Positions 44,961 to 55,520 of a stretch of DNA of 64,000 nucleotides are shown one piece after another. The translations under genes and the position numbers were made by a program. How positions within the stretch are numbered: position 1 is the stretch's first letter; each line of letters opens with the position of its first letter. Below the pieces are notes generated by a model. The model was not told the origin of the DNA. It searched no databases and saw only the letters and a list, made by a program, of their open reading frames with translations. The stretch is taken from positions 336,642-400,641 of the forward strand of contig VXAA01005193.1 in assembly GCA_013399115.1 (NCBI GenBank). The letters are read 5' to 3'. Source of the stretch: Anseranas semipalmata (taxonomy: Eukaryota; Chordata; Aves; Anseriformes; Anseranatidae).

Positions 44961-47900
44961 TTGAGATCTGTTGATAAAAAATGCAATATAAGCCCTAAAT
45001 GCTACTATCGCAAAGCAAAGAGTCAGCTGAAACTGTGCTACAGAGCTTAAAATCCATACAGGTCTGGAAAAAAAAAAAAATCAGGGAAAGATTTCCTCCA
45101 GTTCTTGCTGCTGTCACTCACCCTCTATCAGTTAGGGGACATGAATCACCCACTCCTTCTTGAATCTGCCTTACATTTAATGGAGATACGGTGCCAAAAG
45201 CAGTGTTGTCTTTACTAAGCACATGCTAAAGATTTCAAAAGGAGAATGGTTCAACAGTCTATGACATTATAGCACAGTTCTGTAATGTTCATATTGTAGT
45301 GGTACAAAAGGATATTTACTCAATAGAATTGGGATGGATATGAAACTGTAAGATAAATAAAGCACATGATAAGAAACTTTATGAAGAGTTTAAAGTCTGG
45401 TTTTAACTAACCATTTGGTAATGAATAAGTATTTTAATTTTGTGCTATATTTTAGTGTTCCATGAGCCAAACAATGACAGTCAAACTGAACAAGAGAGAT
45501 GATTTCATTTGTTGTTAAAAAAGAAAATTTTCACATGACCTAAGTCACACACTTAGTATAAGTCACTAGCTGTATTTTTTAGATTTATCCTCTTTTTCTC
45601 TCCAGTAATTTCTTCCATAGTTTCTGTCATTTGCCTGTTACATTTGATTTCAAGTTAGGTTGCAAGACTTTTCTGGCACAGGTATCCTTTCGTCTTGAAG
45701 TTATTCTCACCTATTGCTAAAATAACAATAGCAACAATAACAATTTGGTAAGGTGTTGAAAATCAATGTTGTATCAAAAACAGCATTTCATAATTTTGGG
45801 GTAGTTTGTTATTTTGAATTTATGACATATTTTGATAACCCTAGGGTGAGTCAAGACTGTCAGTTAATGAAGAACTGAAATCTTTATTGCTTTTCCACAT
45901 TTTCTTTTTGACTACAGCTTTGTCTTTTTTGTTGGCTAGTTGTAAAATAAGAATTTGGAAGAGAACAGCAGAGGAACAGTATTCCACTGAAAGAAATTAC
46001 AACTTTAGCTCTTTTCATCTGTGATTTTCCTAGATTTTTCTAACTGATGTCACAGTTTTAAATTGAATTTGTGCTAAAGATCTATAGGTAGCTTTTCTTG
46101 ATAGATTTATTTAGACAGTCAAAGTCTGGAAGTTTTCCATGCAGAAAATGTTGATAATTATGAGGTTTTTGGATGGCTTGATAATAATCTGTTCCTTTCT
46201 TTGTGTTTTGCCAGGCTTCCTCTTTGACATAACTTACCCTCGTTCCCTTCATATTCTTAATATTTTATTTCTCTTGTAACTTCTATTCTCTGGCCGTTAG
46301 TGTCTCCCTGACTATAACCATTGGCTCCCCCTGCCTTTTTCTGCTCTTGCCTATGTTCGTCTTGTGTCTTTCTATGTTGTCAAATGCTTTCCAAATCCTA
46401 GCCCATGCATCCCTTTCTACATACACTCTCAAAACCAGTTTGTTAGGAGTCCAGTTACAGTACTGTAAAGGCAAACCATAGTTCAGCTTCATCTACAGGC
46501 TTAGGAATAAAGCCTGTTGTAACGAAGCACCCTAACAAAACATTTTTGCAGTGCAAATAAGTCTTCTGTGTGGGAGGCAGCTTTTCAAATGTGCAGTGTA
46601 TTATTTGAAATATTCCCTTGGGGCTCTGACCTTGTAGGCAAATGTCTTAGACACTGGTTCCAAGTGGCTTTTCACAGTGAACTGTCCAGACAGCGTCTGC
46701 TCAGCAAGGCTATCTTTTAGCAGGCCAGTAAAGGACAGCATCAAATCTTGGTTGTGTCTGTACGTGTATTTCATCCTAGCCTCAATGAGGAGAACTCAGC
46801 TTGCTTCACCCAAAGCGCCAGTGCAGGAGGAGCTAGAACAAAAATCAGTGGCTCCATTTTGACACAAGCAGGAAACAATGAGAGGGAGGGGGCCTTGTTT
46901 CTTCAGCATAAATAACATTTTTGTGACTCCCATATCATGATTCAGCAGCTCTGATGTCAATTTACAGTAACAAAGGAGACGGGAGATGGTCTGTGTGGGA
47001 AGGAGTGTTGACAAAAGCATCTTGTACAACTTCCTCTGGGCTCCTCAGCTGCGTTATCAGGGGTGGGCAGCTGTGTAGGACAAGACCAGCATTAGGGGAG
47101 CAAAGCCCCAGACTGCTGAGAAGAGGGCTGTGGCAATAGCAAGAAATTAAGGTGGTTGATAAGCTTTCAAACTCAGGATCTGTGGTCCTGGTGGGGCCAC
47201 TGGCTCTGCCAGCCAGCAGATGAATTTGCTCAGTGTAAGTAAATGCCTGTGCTGGAAAAACTGCACTGTGCACTATTCAGAGCATACCCCATTTCTGATG
47301 GTGTGCAAGATCTGTGAAGCTCAAAAATACAGGATGAAACTAAAAATGGCATAGTTCATTAAAACATCTTTAGATCTTTGCAATATTACTTTGGGGTTCT
47401 CTTTTTTTATTCAGATTTTTCAGTTTCATCAGTTCCATGTTTGCAAATTTTTCAAGCTGCCCTAACATGATGATAGAAAGCTTCCAAAGGAAAGAGAAAC
47501 TGAGGTTCCACAGGAACTCTCAGTATGCCAAGAGGTATGGATGGCTTCTGAGAACACAAAACAAAAGATAAAATACAAAACACTTAGTGTGTGAAGTTGT
47601 GGGAAAAACAAGATTTGGCAGTACTGTATCTCACAACTTTTGTCAGCTATCTTTTCTCTATCGCTATCGCATCTGATACTGTCCATATCAAACTACATTA
47701 AGATCAGCTTTCTAGACCTCATCTTTGAGATGCCATGCCTGACTCCCCATTGTCTCCTCCTAAGACTTACTTTGAGTCCATCCTTGCATAGCCTTTCTTG
47801 CCCCAGGCTGCTTGGTTCCTTCTTCTAATCATTCCTCTTGAGGTCTCTGCTAAATTTACTTTTGCCTGCAACATTTCATCACTGACCCATCGCACCAGGA

Positions 47901-50040
47901 AGGCATTGTTCTGTACTGGCTTGCTTATGTTGCACGTTGCATGTAAGTTGCTCTAGTTATTCAAAACTCACGCTTCTCGGACAACAGTGTAACAATGAAT
48001 GCCATTTGAGCTTCAGTGGCAATTCTCTTTGCTATTCTTGTTCTGAATCCTCCATAATAATGTCTGCCACTGAGTTTCAGTCTTGCCTGTGGCACTCCCA
48101 CTATTGCTCCATTCCTGGACTTCTTTGCCAGCTGGAGAAGAAAAAAAAGGGCTTCCCCCACCTACTTTGAAGTACCTCAGATGAACTCTGCTATCAGTGG
48201 CACTTAGTTTAGTGCCAGCTTTATACAGCTTCTGTCACTATAGACAAACAGAAATGGAAAAACCCTAATCTTAAAAGTTTTCTTCCGCCTTTGAGAATGT
48301 ATTCCATAATGCAGCATGTCAAATTCAAACATAGCAGGAGATATTCTTCTTGGTCTTTTTAGAGAACTGTTTGTACCAGCCTACTGTGAAGTTTTGTATT
48401 CTACCCAAAGAGAGACTGCATAAATTCACCAAGAGTCTGGAAGAAGACTGTAAACCACTGACTGTAAATCACTACACAGTTGTGGCCTCCTTATAAGAAG
48501 AAAACTGGAGTGGACAAGAATACCTGGACTTAGAATTTGAGTGGTGAATACTAATAATGGATCCTCCTGCATTTAAGAAGTTGGATAATTTAATTCCGGC
48601 TCTCCTGGCTTGAGGTGGGTATTGTCCAGAATCATACCATTACTGGCTTGGGGATCCCTTTGCACTCCACGCACCCCTTCATTATAGAGTTCTGATATTT
48701 AACCCTTTCTGCACACCACATCTTAGAATATAAACACAAAGCTTACAACCCTGACAAACGATTGCTGCACCACTTAAAGAGTACGTAGCACTGTCCAGTC
48801 TGGAGCTGGCAGCACTCGGGATGAGTGACAGCATAGGTCTCACTACTCACAATAGTTGAGAGTGTGAATCTTGGCACTAGAATTCAGAATATGGATCTCA
48901 CTAGGGAGATCACACTCTATGCAGAGAATGCAAGTGTGAATCTTGGTTATAAAGTATTTGTATGTCTGCATCACTGATACTGAAACATCTTCTCTGTCAA
49001 TTGAAGGGCAGGAACCATGGTTTGGGCTGTACCTTGTATACATGAAGAACATGTGTTAGGTTGCAGAAATCAGGGTGCAGTGATTTTCATTACTGAACAT
49101 TGAAGAACATAAGAAAGCCCTCCTTCATGGTCAGAACCCAGCATTAACTACTTCTAGATATAAGATAAAGACTGTGTATCACACACATACTGATACCCTG
49201 CTTTTCAGGGTTATACTATGGCCTCGTTATTTAAGTCTGAAGCCTTAGCAAGGAACAAAACCATACTGGTCTTCTGCTAGAAGTCAAGCTTCTGCTAGAC
49301 TTTCCAGCACTATTTGTCATTCATTTCCATATGCAAGATTTCTCTTCCTTTTCTTGCTTACATTTGGTAAGATTAGGTAGAGCACCTTTTCAGGATGAAT
49401 CTCAGTGAACTTCCATAAATCCTCTTTGGCTTATCTGCCACATTTCACTCATCTGCCTCTGGCTATATCTTACCCAGACCAGGCCCATCTTTTTCCTTCT
49501 TTCCCCAACACGACACTGAAATCTGCCCAGATTAACTAGCACTCATCTGGCACTCCCTCTGTTCCTTACGAGCACTAGTAAATTGCAGTGGGTCAGACTG
49601 AGCTCCCAGCTGGAAGTTGTGCGCCTGTACATGGAAGCAGGCATAGAGGAGTCACTGGGGCTAGCGGACAAACTTGTGGTGCACACAGAGTTAATATGCT
49701 GGCAGAAACACTGAGGTTTACATCTGAAAAACCAAATATAAAAATAATATGATGAGTAAGACTAAAATTCCCTGTTCTGAGCTTCCATGGGGCTAGGTCC
49801 CCTCCCCCCCATTCAGGGCTCAGCAGTCACTTCTCCTTTTCTGCTGTGCCTTGCAGAAATGTGTCCTGGGATGAGTCAGAGCAGGACTTCCAGGCAGTAG
49901 TGTTATTGCATTTGGCTCCCACCAAACAGCAGGCAAAAATGCCTACTGCTGGGGCCTCAGGGCCTCACAGCTCCTTCCACACACTCAGAGGGCTCTCCCT
50001 CTGATTCACTTGTTACCCCTTGATACTGTTTTTTTCTGAA
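44961..50040. other. Intergenic sequence, no gene recognised
   Basis: No conserved exon, RNA gene or intact transposon is seen. A stretch at about 49095-49140 (GAAGAACATAAGAAAG... TGGTCAGAACC) faintly resembles the start of an old CR1/L3-type repeat, but it is too short to call. Confidence 0.5.
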
Positions 50041-50044
50041 TCAG

Positions 50045-50330
50045 AGGACTGTTGAAAACATGAGGTTGCCAAGGAACTCTGGAGGTCACTTAGTCCAGTG
50101 TCACACTCGAAGCAGGGCTATCAGGTTGCTCAAGGTCATGTCCAGCTGAACTTTGAAATTCTCCAAGAGACACCGCAGCAAACGTGGCCACCTCTTCCAG
50201 TGCCTGACCACCCTTATTGGGAAGAACTTTTTAAATTAAAATCTTCCTGCCCTATCCACATTCACAGTCTCTCCCTGTCTCTCTGCTTGCCCATGCCCCA
50301 TCTGTCAGTGCTTAACATCTAGTCTTATAC
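50045..50330 (-). mobile_element. Degenerate CR1 LINE, 3' end fragment
   Basis: Read on plus, the order of blocks is the reverse complement of the CR1 3' region: GAGGTCACTTAGTCCAGTG, GCAGGGCTATCAGGTTGCTC, GGTCATGTCCAGCTGAACTT, TCTCCAAGAGACACCGCA, CCTCTTCCAGTGCCTGACCA, CCCTTATTGGGAAGAACTTT. This matches the conserved 'TCTCCAAGGATGG... TGTTCCAGTG... GACCACCCTCA... AAGAAGTTTTT' order of avian CR1. It is 5'-truncated and divergent, as most CR1 copies are. No terminal 8-bp repeat tail remains. Confidence 0.85.
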
Positions 50331-50436
50331 ATGTGCTCCCATCAGATATTTTGTGTGCTCTCCCCATAGGTTTTGCTGAGGCTCTGGTACCTTCCCTTTG
50401 CACTATCAGGACACCATTCAACTTCCACCCTTTTTC

Positions 50437-50450
50437 AAAAGGGAAACTTC
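50437..50450 (+). promoter_or_regulatory. ISRE-like motif
   Basis: AAAAGGGAAACTT is one mismatch from the interferon-stimulated response element pattern GAAANNGAAACT. It shares the exact 10-mer AAAGGGAAAC with 51171-51180 and 56561-56570. Confidence 0.25.
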
Positions 50451-50589
50451 TGACTGAACAACAGGAAAAAAATGTTTAAAAATGTCCTGGGGACAGAATA
50501 CAGAGAGCGCTGTTAGGTGTGAGGAAGCATGAATTTAGTAAGCCGCTCCAATCCCTTTATTAGCGAGTTTTATGGTGGAAATTCAGCTG

Positions 50590-51010
50590 CTAAAATGTCT
50601 TCCTAGGAGAGACCACCCCCCCGCGGTGGCTGGGGGCCAGACACCTCCTGAGAGTCCCCTCCTTAACCCAGAGCAGATGCTTGTGAGGTTTTCCTGAGAC
50701 CCATAGGGCCTTCCTCCCACTGAGGCTGTGCCAGACAAAAGGAAATTCTCCCACAGCCCCAGAGCGACAGTGGGGAGGTTGAGCACCTTCCCTGGGCTCG
50801 GGCTGCTCGAGGGTGAGGCCTACAACACCTCCCCTTCGTCGTGAGAGGCAACCGGTGGTACAGCCATAGCGGCCTCGCTCCTGAGCCCGGGGAGCGCGCA
50901 AAGCCCAGGCGCCAGCGTGCTCTGAGCCATGAACTGCAATGGCAGGGGCAGGCTGTTAGCAAGCACTCGGGGTACGGGGCCATGGAACTCCCCGCTGCCT
51001 GTGGAGATTT
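50590..51010. other. GC- and CpG-rich patch, unknown origin
   Basis: A sharp rise in GC relative to flanking DNA, with many CpGs between about 50815 and 51000 (GCTCGAGG, TCGTCGTGAG, GGAGCGCGCAAAG, GGCGCCAGCG). A 140-codon open frame on the minus strand (50663-51085) follows from the base composition and shows no domain. It could be a weak CpG-island promoter for a non-coding RNA or a GC-rich repeat; I do not recognise it. Confidence 0.45.
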
Positions 51011-51168
51011 TACGAAGGCCACTTGTATTATTACCCTTGGGTTTAATTGCTTATGTCCAGTAGCTCTGTAACAGATCTGATACAATCTACCGCTTTATAT
51101 CTTCTTCTCTGCCCTGATGCTGGTGGAATTCCTTATTTCCCCACCGAAAGACACTTTAGTTCAAACCC

Positions 51169-51186
51169 CGAAAGGGAAACGGGAAG
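51169..51186 (+). promoter_or_regulatory. ISRE-like motif
   Basis: CGAAAGGGAAACGGGAAG contains a perfect GAAANNGAAAC core, the IRF/ISGF3 recognition pattern. It lies just downstream of the CpG-rich patch. Confidence 0.35.
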
Positions 51187-51664
51187 TTGTGCGGGTCCAA
51201 CCATCTCATTTTGAAGGCAGGCGGCACCTCCATGCGGTGTCTCTGCAGAATTACAGCTTTAACAATTTCCTCTTTTCCCAACATGGTATCAAGCTGCTCC
51301 CGAGCAATTTCGAGCTGCCAAACCCCATAAATCTCAAGAACCAGCTAGGCTTGTGAGAATAACTGATTTCCCATTTTTCCTTTTATATTTATTCCATCAG
51401 TTTTTCATCCTGTGTGTTCCAAATGGATTTTTTTCAGATTGGTGACCCAGCCAATAAAGTATCTTTTTGATTGAATTAAACTTGTTCTTGACCTGACACA
51501 CATTAATAATTCTATCATTTCTTTTTGGCTGTGCAATAACATGTCAAGTAGTTGCATTTTTGTTTAGACTTTGTGAATCAAATTGTTTGCAGCATTGGTC
51601 ATTAATTCACTAATATTTTTCAGTAACTGATTTTTTCAGTAAAAAAAAAAACAACAGTTGCCCA

Positions 51665-51850
51665 ATATATGGGCCAAGTTCTGCTGATATCTCTTGGCTT
51701 TTGTGGATGTGCAACATGCCAGCCTTTGAGGACCCTGCACAAGGTGTACACCATACCTCTGTCTTCACGGGTGCCAGTGGGCTATAGTGGCATTACTTTT
51801 TTTTTCTGGAAAGTTGCTTCGTTTACACCAATACAGTGCCCCACTCCAGC
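51665..51850. repeat. Possible ancient inverted-repeat (foldback) element remnant
   Basis: It starts GGGCCAAGTTCTGCTGATAT and later contains GTTTACACCAATACAGTGCC, recalling the widespread sauropsid palindromic repeat with GGGCCAGATTCTGCT and TTACACCGGTGTAA blocks. Weak, from memory. Confidence 0.25.
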
Positions 51851-52340
51851 AAGACAGTCACAAGGGACCACAAACCTCCTAAGCAAGGGTAAGTGCTGGA
51901 GACACCCAAGTAAAGATGTTAGAGAGGCAAGAACATCAGTTACAAGTCAAAAAGGAGAACTGGATTTATGGTGGCTGATTATGTTAGTCTCCAATTACAA
52001 GTGATCTGTTTTTGTTTTTTTTTTTTTTTTCTGCTCAGCTGAGAACATCATTCAGTAAAGAATACAGAAACCTAGAAGTCACTTTTGGAGAAATCAGGCT
52101 GAAGAGGTTCCATGGCTCAAGGGAGGCAAGAGAAGGTCCTTGCACCCTGCTCCAGTTGCCTCGTTGCTATTGTAACAAAATACCTCTTTAAATTTTTACA
52201 TCTTTACTTTTGGACCCAACCTGCTGGACTCTGACTGAGCCATACTGATCTCTAGACCGTCACTGAAAATTTGCTACAGCTAAGAATTCAGCCACCAACT
52301 GTGAAAAAGCTCCATTTGCTGCACAGCGTAGTTGCAGCTG

Positions 52341-52354
52341 CCACTTGGTGGCAC
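52341..52354 (+). promoter_or_regulatory. CTCF-like motif (candidate insulator)
   Basis: CCACTTGGTGGCAC matches the CTCF core CCASYAGRKGGCRS at 13 of 14 positions (T for A at position 6). It lies between the SPI1 regulatory interval and the SLC39A13 promoter region, where a domain boundary would be useful. Single-motif evidence. Confidence 0.4.
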
Positions 52355-52433
52355 GAGCTACGGAGTGCACATTTCATCCAGAATTCTCCCTGTGTTGCCT
52401 TGTGATGGGATACAAATTAAAACTGAATGCCTT

Positions 52434-52497
52434 GGAGTGAAATCCCGCATCACTGAAGTCAAAAGCAAACCCATTTACTTCACTGAGCCTGGGATAC
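52434..52497. repeat. Ancient palindromic interspersed repeat remnant
   Basis: Blocks GGAGTGAAATCC, CACTGAAGTCAA, GCAAACCCATT, TACTTCACTG and GCCTGGGAT follow the order of a palindromic repeat common in amniote DNA (GAAATCCTGGCCCCATTGAA... CCATTGACTTCAATGG...). The imperfect inverted pair CACTGAAGT / ACTTCACTG is visible directly. Confidence 0.45.
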
Positions 52498-52899
52498 CAC
52501 CACTGATTCCACTAGTCCCAAATTCTCAGTGTGGCTTGGTTTACCTGAGGAAGTGCCTGCCTGTTTTAACTGTGATAATCACAGACACGATCCATGAACA
52601 CAGGGAACTGCGCCACTGGAGACCGATGATAGTTTTTCAGGCAGTAGGAAAACAGCTGTGAAACACAGGAACCATAAATCTTACAACTTCAGAACCAAAT
52701 ACAAAATACTTTTCCTTTGAAAATTTGCTTTCAGAATTCAGCTCTCAATATACACATTCTGCTTCTGACTGAGACAGATAAAACCTTTCTCAAACTGCCT
52801 CCGCAATGCATCCGGGTCAGATTGTGTTCCCATTACATGACTGCAGAAAAGAGCAGCTCAGCCAGCGCAGGCTACTGATGGCTGACTTAATTCCTAACT

Positions 52900-53047
52900 C
52901 CTGCTCCACAGCATGACATTGGAGTGATGTAATGAGACCGGGGTGAGACTGCAGACGGGAGCGTCAGCATCAGCAGTGTCTCCTTGGGGAACAGGATTTG
53001 TTCTGGAAATTGGAGTGAGAAGCAAGTTCTGTGGCTCAAGAGAAATG
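52900..53047 (+). other. Possible non-coding exon ending at a GTAAGA donor (uncertain)
   Basis: A CTGCTCCACAG acceptor-like stretch near 52912 and CAAGAGAAATG|GTAAGAG at 53047/53048 could bound an exon of about 135 bp. No sustained reading frame is recognised. It could be part of an SLC39A13 alternative 5' leader or a lncRNA; equally it may be chance. Confidence 0.15.
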
Positions 53048-53248
53048 GTAAGAGATGGAACTAAAAGGTATGTTAGTATATTTTGGAAAGTGTATTGGAA
53101 ACTATAGCTCCATGCTAGCTCAGCTTGTATAAAAGTAAATCTTTGTTCTCTGCTGACCTAGTTTCTTGAGCACATGCAGTTTCTGCAAATCTCTGTAAGA
53201 ACCATGGATATTCTTCACCATTAATAGTCAGGGCACTCGTGCTTACAG

Positions 53249-53321
53249 AGCTCTGGTGTTACCAGTGTCACCAGGAAGGCTGTAAGGCATTCACCTGCTA
53301 CAAAAACCTGCGAAGTGGCAG
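53249..53321 (+). other. Possible short cysteine-rich exon (uncertain)
   Basis: The candidate acceptor GTGCTTACAG ends at 53248 and a strong donor GGCAG|GTAAGTTT follows 53321. In one frame the 73 nt read LWCYQCHQEGCKAFTCYKN, a CxxC-x4-C-x4-C pattern reminiscent of the start of a Ly6/uPAR domain. The polypyrimidine tract is weak, no signal-peptide exon or second Ly6 exon is found nearby, and the next sequence runs into the assembly gap. See findings. Confidence 0.15.
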
Positions 53322-53559
53322 GTAAGTTTAAAAGTCATTGCATCTTTTAAAAACTTTCGGAGGGTAAGTCCTAGAGGAGGCTGCCATACTTTCCTCTACT
53401 CTAACAATATCCAGAAATTCTGCTCAAAACCAGCTTTCCGCTGTGCTCGTTTTTACACATCTGCAGCCCAAAGAATTTCTAATCCACTTAAATAAATCAA
53501 ATCCCAACAGGCATATTCTCGACAGACAGGTCCCCCGCAGGATGCGGTTTTCTCTGTCC

Positions 53560-53710
53560 CATTGCCCGCACGCTCGTAGTGTTCCTCCTCTTGCGCTTTC
53601 CGCTACAGAGGTGAAATTATCCCCAGCCCCGCATCTATGCGAGGCGGTAATTGGGAAGGGCTGCTTGCCAGGGCTTGCCAGCCGGCTGGGGTGGGACCTG
53701 CCCCTCGGGG
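53560..53710. promoter_or_regulatory. SLC39A13: Left flank of CpG-rich promoter region
   Basis: GC content and CpG frequency rise from about 53570 into the gap (CCCGCAC, GCGCTTTCCGC, GCATCTATGCGAGGCGG, CAGCCGGC, CCTCGGGG). Together with the sequence right of the gap it forms a probable CpG island over the SLC39A13 5' end. Confidence 0.55.
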
Positions 53711-54361
53711 NNNNNNNNNNNNNNNNNNNNNNNNNNNNNNNNNNNNNNNNNNNNNNNNNNNNNNNNNNNNNNNNNNNNNNNNNNNNNNNNNNNNNNNNNN
53801 NNNNNNNNNNNNNNNNNNNNNNNNNNNNNNNNNNNNNNNNNNNNNNNNNNNNNNNNNNNNNNNNNNNNNNNNNNNNNNNNNNNNNNNNNNNNNNNNNNNN
53901 NNNNNNNNNNNNNNNNNNNNNNNNNNNNNNNNNNNNNNNNNNNNNNNNNNNNNNNNNNNNNNNNNNNNNNNNNNNNNNNNNNNNNNNNNNNNNNNNNNNN
54001 NNNNNNNNNNNNNNNNNNNNNNNNNNNNNNNNNNNNNNNNNNNNNNNNNNNNNNNNNNNNNNNNNNNNNNNNNNNNNNNNNNNNNNNNNNNNNNNNNNNN
54101 NNNNNNNNNNNNNNNNNNNNNNNNNNNNNNNNNNNNNNNNNNNNNNNNNNNNNNNNNNNNNNNNNNNNNNNNNNNNNNNNNNNNNNNNNNNNNNNNNNNN
54201 NNNNNNNNNNNNNNNNNNNNNNNNNNNNNNNNNNNNNNNNNNNNNNNNNNNNNNNNNNNNNNNNNNNNNNNNNNNNNNNNNNNNNNNNNNNNNNNNNNNN
54301 NNNNNNNNNNNNNNNNNNNNNNNNNNNNNNNNNNNNNNNNNNNNNNNNNNNNNNNNNNNNN
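53711..54361. other. Assembly gap (651 N)
   Basis: An unbroken run of N. Long open frames that cross this run are artefacts of translating N and are not reported as genes. The gap falls in a GC-rich region, the usual place where avian promoter exons are lost from assemblies. Confidence 1.
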
Positions 54362-54720
54362 GGGGGGGAGATTAACCGCCCCCCCGGTACATCTGTCGCG
54401 TTCTGCCTTTGTCAGCATTCCCCTACTGCGAAAACACAGCCTGCCCCGCCGGGAGCCGTCCGCGATGGCGGGAGCGACGGCGGCAAGGAGCGGGGCCGCC
54501 CCGGTCGTCGCCTGCAGATGAGAGCTGCGGCGAGGGCTGCGGGCCCGGGGGGGCCGGGAGGGGGGGACCCCACCAGCCCTGAGGGGCGAGCGGGAGCACT
54601 CGGCTGCAAACTTTCCTCCCTGGCGCGGCGGTGACGGGCGGGACGGGGAGGGAGTCGCGGTGTCCCGAACTGCGTTCAGTCCGTGCTTTAACTGCGGGAA
54701 GAGGCAAGGTCTTGGCTTCG
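54362..54720 (+). promoter_or_regulatory. SLC39A13: CpG-island promoter region, probable SLC39A13 5' end
   Basis: Very GC- and CpG-rich sequence (GTCCGCGATGGCGGGAGCGA, GGCGCGGCGGTGACGGGCGG). It is the only strong CpG island near the 5' end of SLC39A13, 5.3 kb upstream of the first coding exon. That exon opens with a splice acceptor, so at least one non-coding exon must lie upstream. GATGGCGG and GGCGGTGACGG resemble initiator and GC-box sequence of housekeeping promoters. Exon 1 may lie here or inside the gap. Confidence 0.55.
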
Positions 54721-55488
54721 CCAGGTGTCTCCTCGGTCGCGTTCTGCAGTGCCCCTTTGTTCTTAATCCCCTGCGTCTCCAGCTTCCAGCTGCACGTGCT
54801 GTGATGTGCATGATTTGCAGAAATGAGAGTCTCTGTGCAAAATGATTCAGTATGAGAGGAATGGGGAAGAGGAGAAGGGTCCCAGCAGAGCAGTGGAGTC
54901 ACTGAAGACAAGCTGTGGTTGAGAGAGGAGTGCCCTGGGAGACTGGAGACCTGGTGTGCTTCCACCGAGGTCAGGGCTTCCAGGAGGAATTCTGAGCTCT
55001 CCACAGAGCTAATGGAGGGAGGCAGCTTGTGGAGAATTTTTTGGCTGAAAATTATGCTTCCTCCCTGGAAAATAACTTTATTTTTTCCATTACATGCAAT
55101 ACTCTTTTGCAACTCTGAGACCAGGCAACCGGCTTCCAGGGAAAACAGTTGTTTATAACAGTTGTTATAAAGATCTTTTTTGTCCTTCTCCAAACAGCAT
55201 CTGAAATGTCATTGTGTGGCAATGAGCAATTGTGGTGAGACCGAGCTGAAGCTGTGTGGTCTGAAAAGGCGGAGTGTCTAGGAGGGGAGGAGGCAGGTTG
55301 CTGCAGCAATCTTTGTAAATATTTTATTTTCTCTTTTCCAGCAGGTTTTTACCTTGGCGTTTTAAGTTTTGTCCATGTTTTCTCAGGCACTGCCTGCTAC
55401 AGATGGGCTCAGTGAGCGCTGTGAGGTAGGGGAGGGCACGTGCTCTTCTCGCTTGGTGTTCAGTCTCCCCCTTCCTCCCCCTCAGGAG

Positions 55489-55520
55489 CGTATAAATGGC
55501 AAATTCTTGTGTGTTCGTTC
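55489..55520 (+). promoter_or_regulatory. Candidate TATA-box promoter
   Basis: CGTATAAATGGC at 55489-55500 lies in a GC-rich setting (55440-55650), preceded by a CCCTTCCTCCCC pyrimidine box, with initiator-like sequence about 25-30 bp downstream. It could be an alternative SLC39A13 start or a non-coding transcript; unsupported beyond motif. Confidence 0.25.

Noticed and set aside
46283..46492. Minus-strand frame with a protein-like look (VLRVYVERDAWARIWKAFDN)
   Set aside because: The residue mix looks natural, but I recognise no family, it is short, and no splice context or neighbours support it.
50663..51085. 140-codon minus-strand open frame in the CpG-rich patch
   Set aside because: No recognisable domain, low-complexity Arg/Pro/Ser bias from GC content, no splice or promoter support.
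53443..54811. Long open frames of about 300-400 codons on both strands across the GC-rich region
   Set aside because: Most of their length is translated N from the assembly gap; the flanks are CpG-island sequence without domain features.
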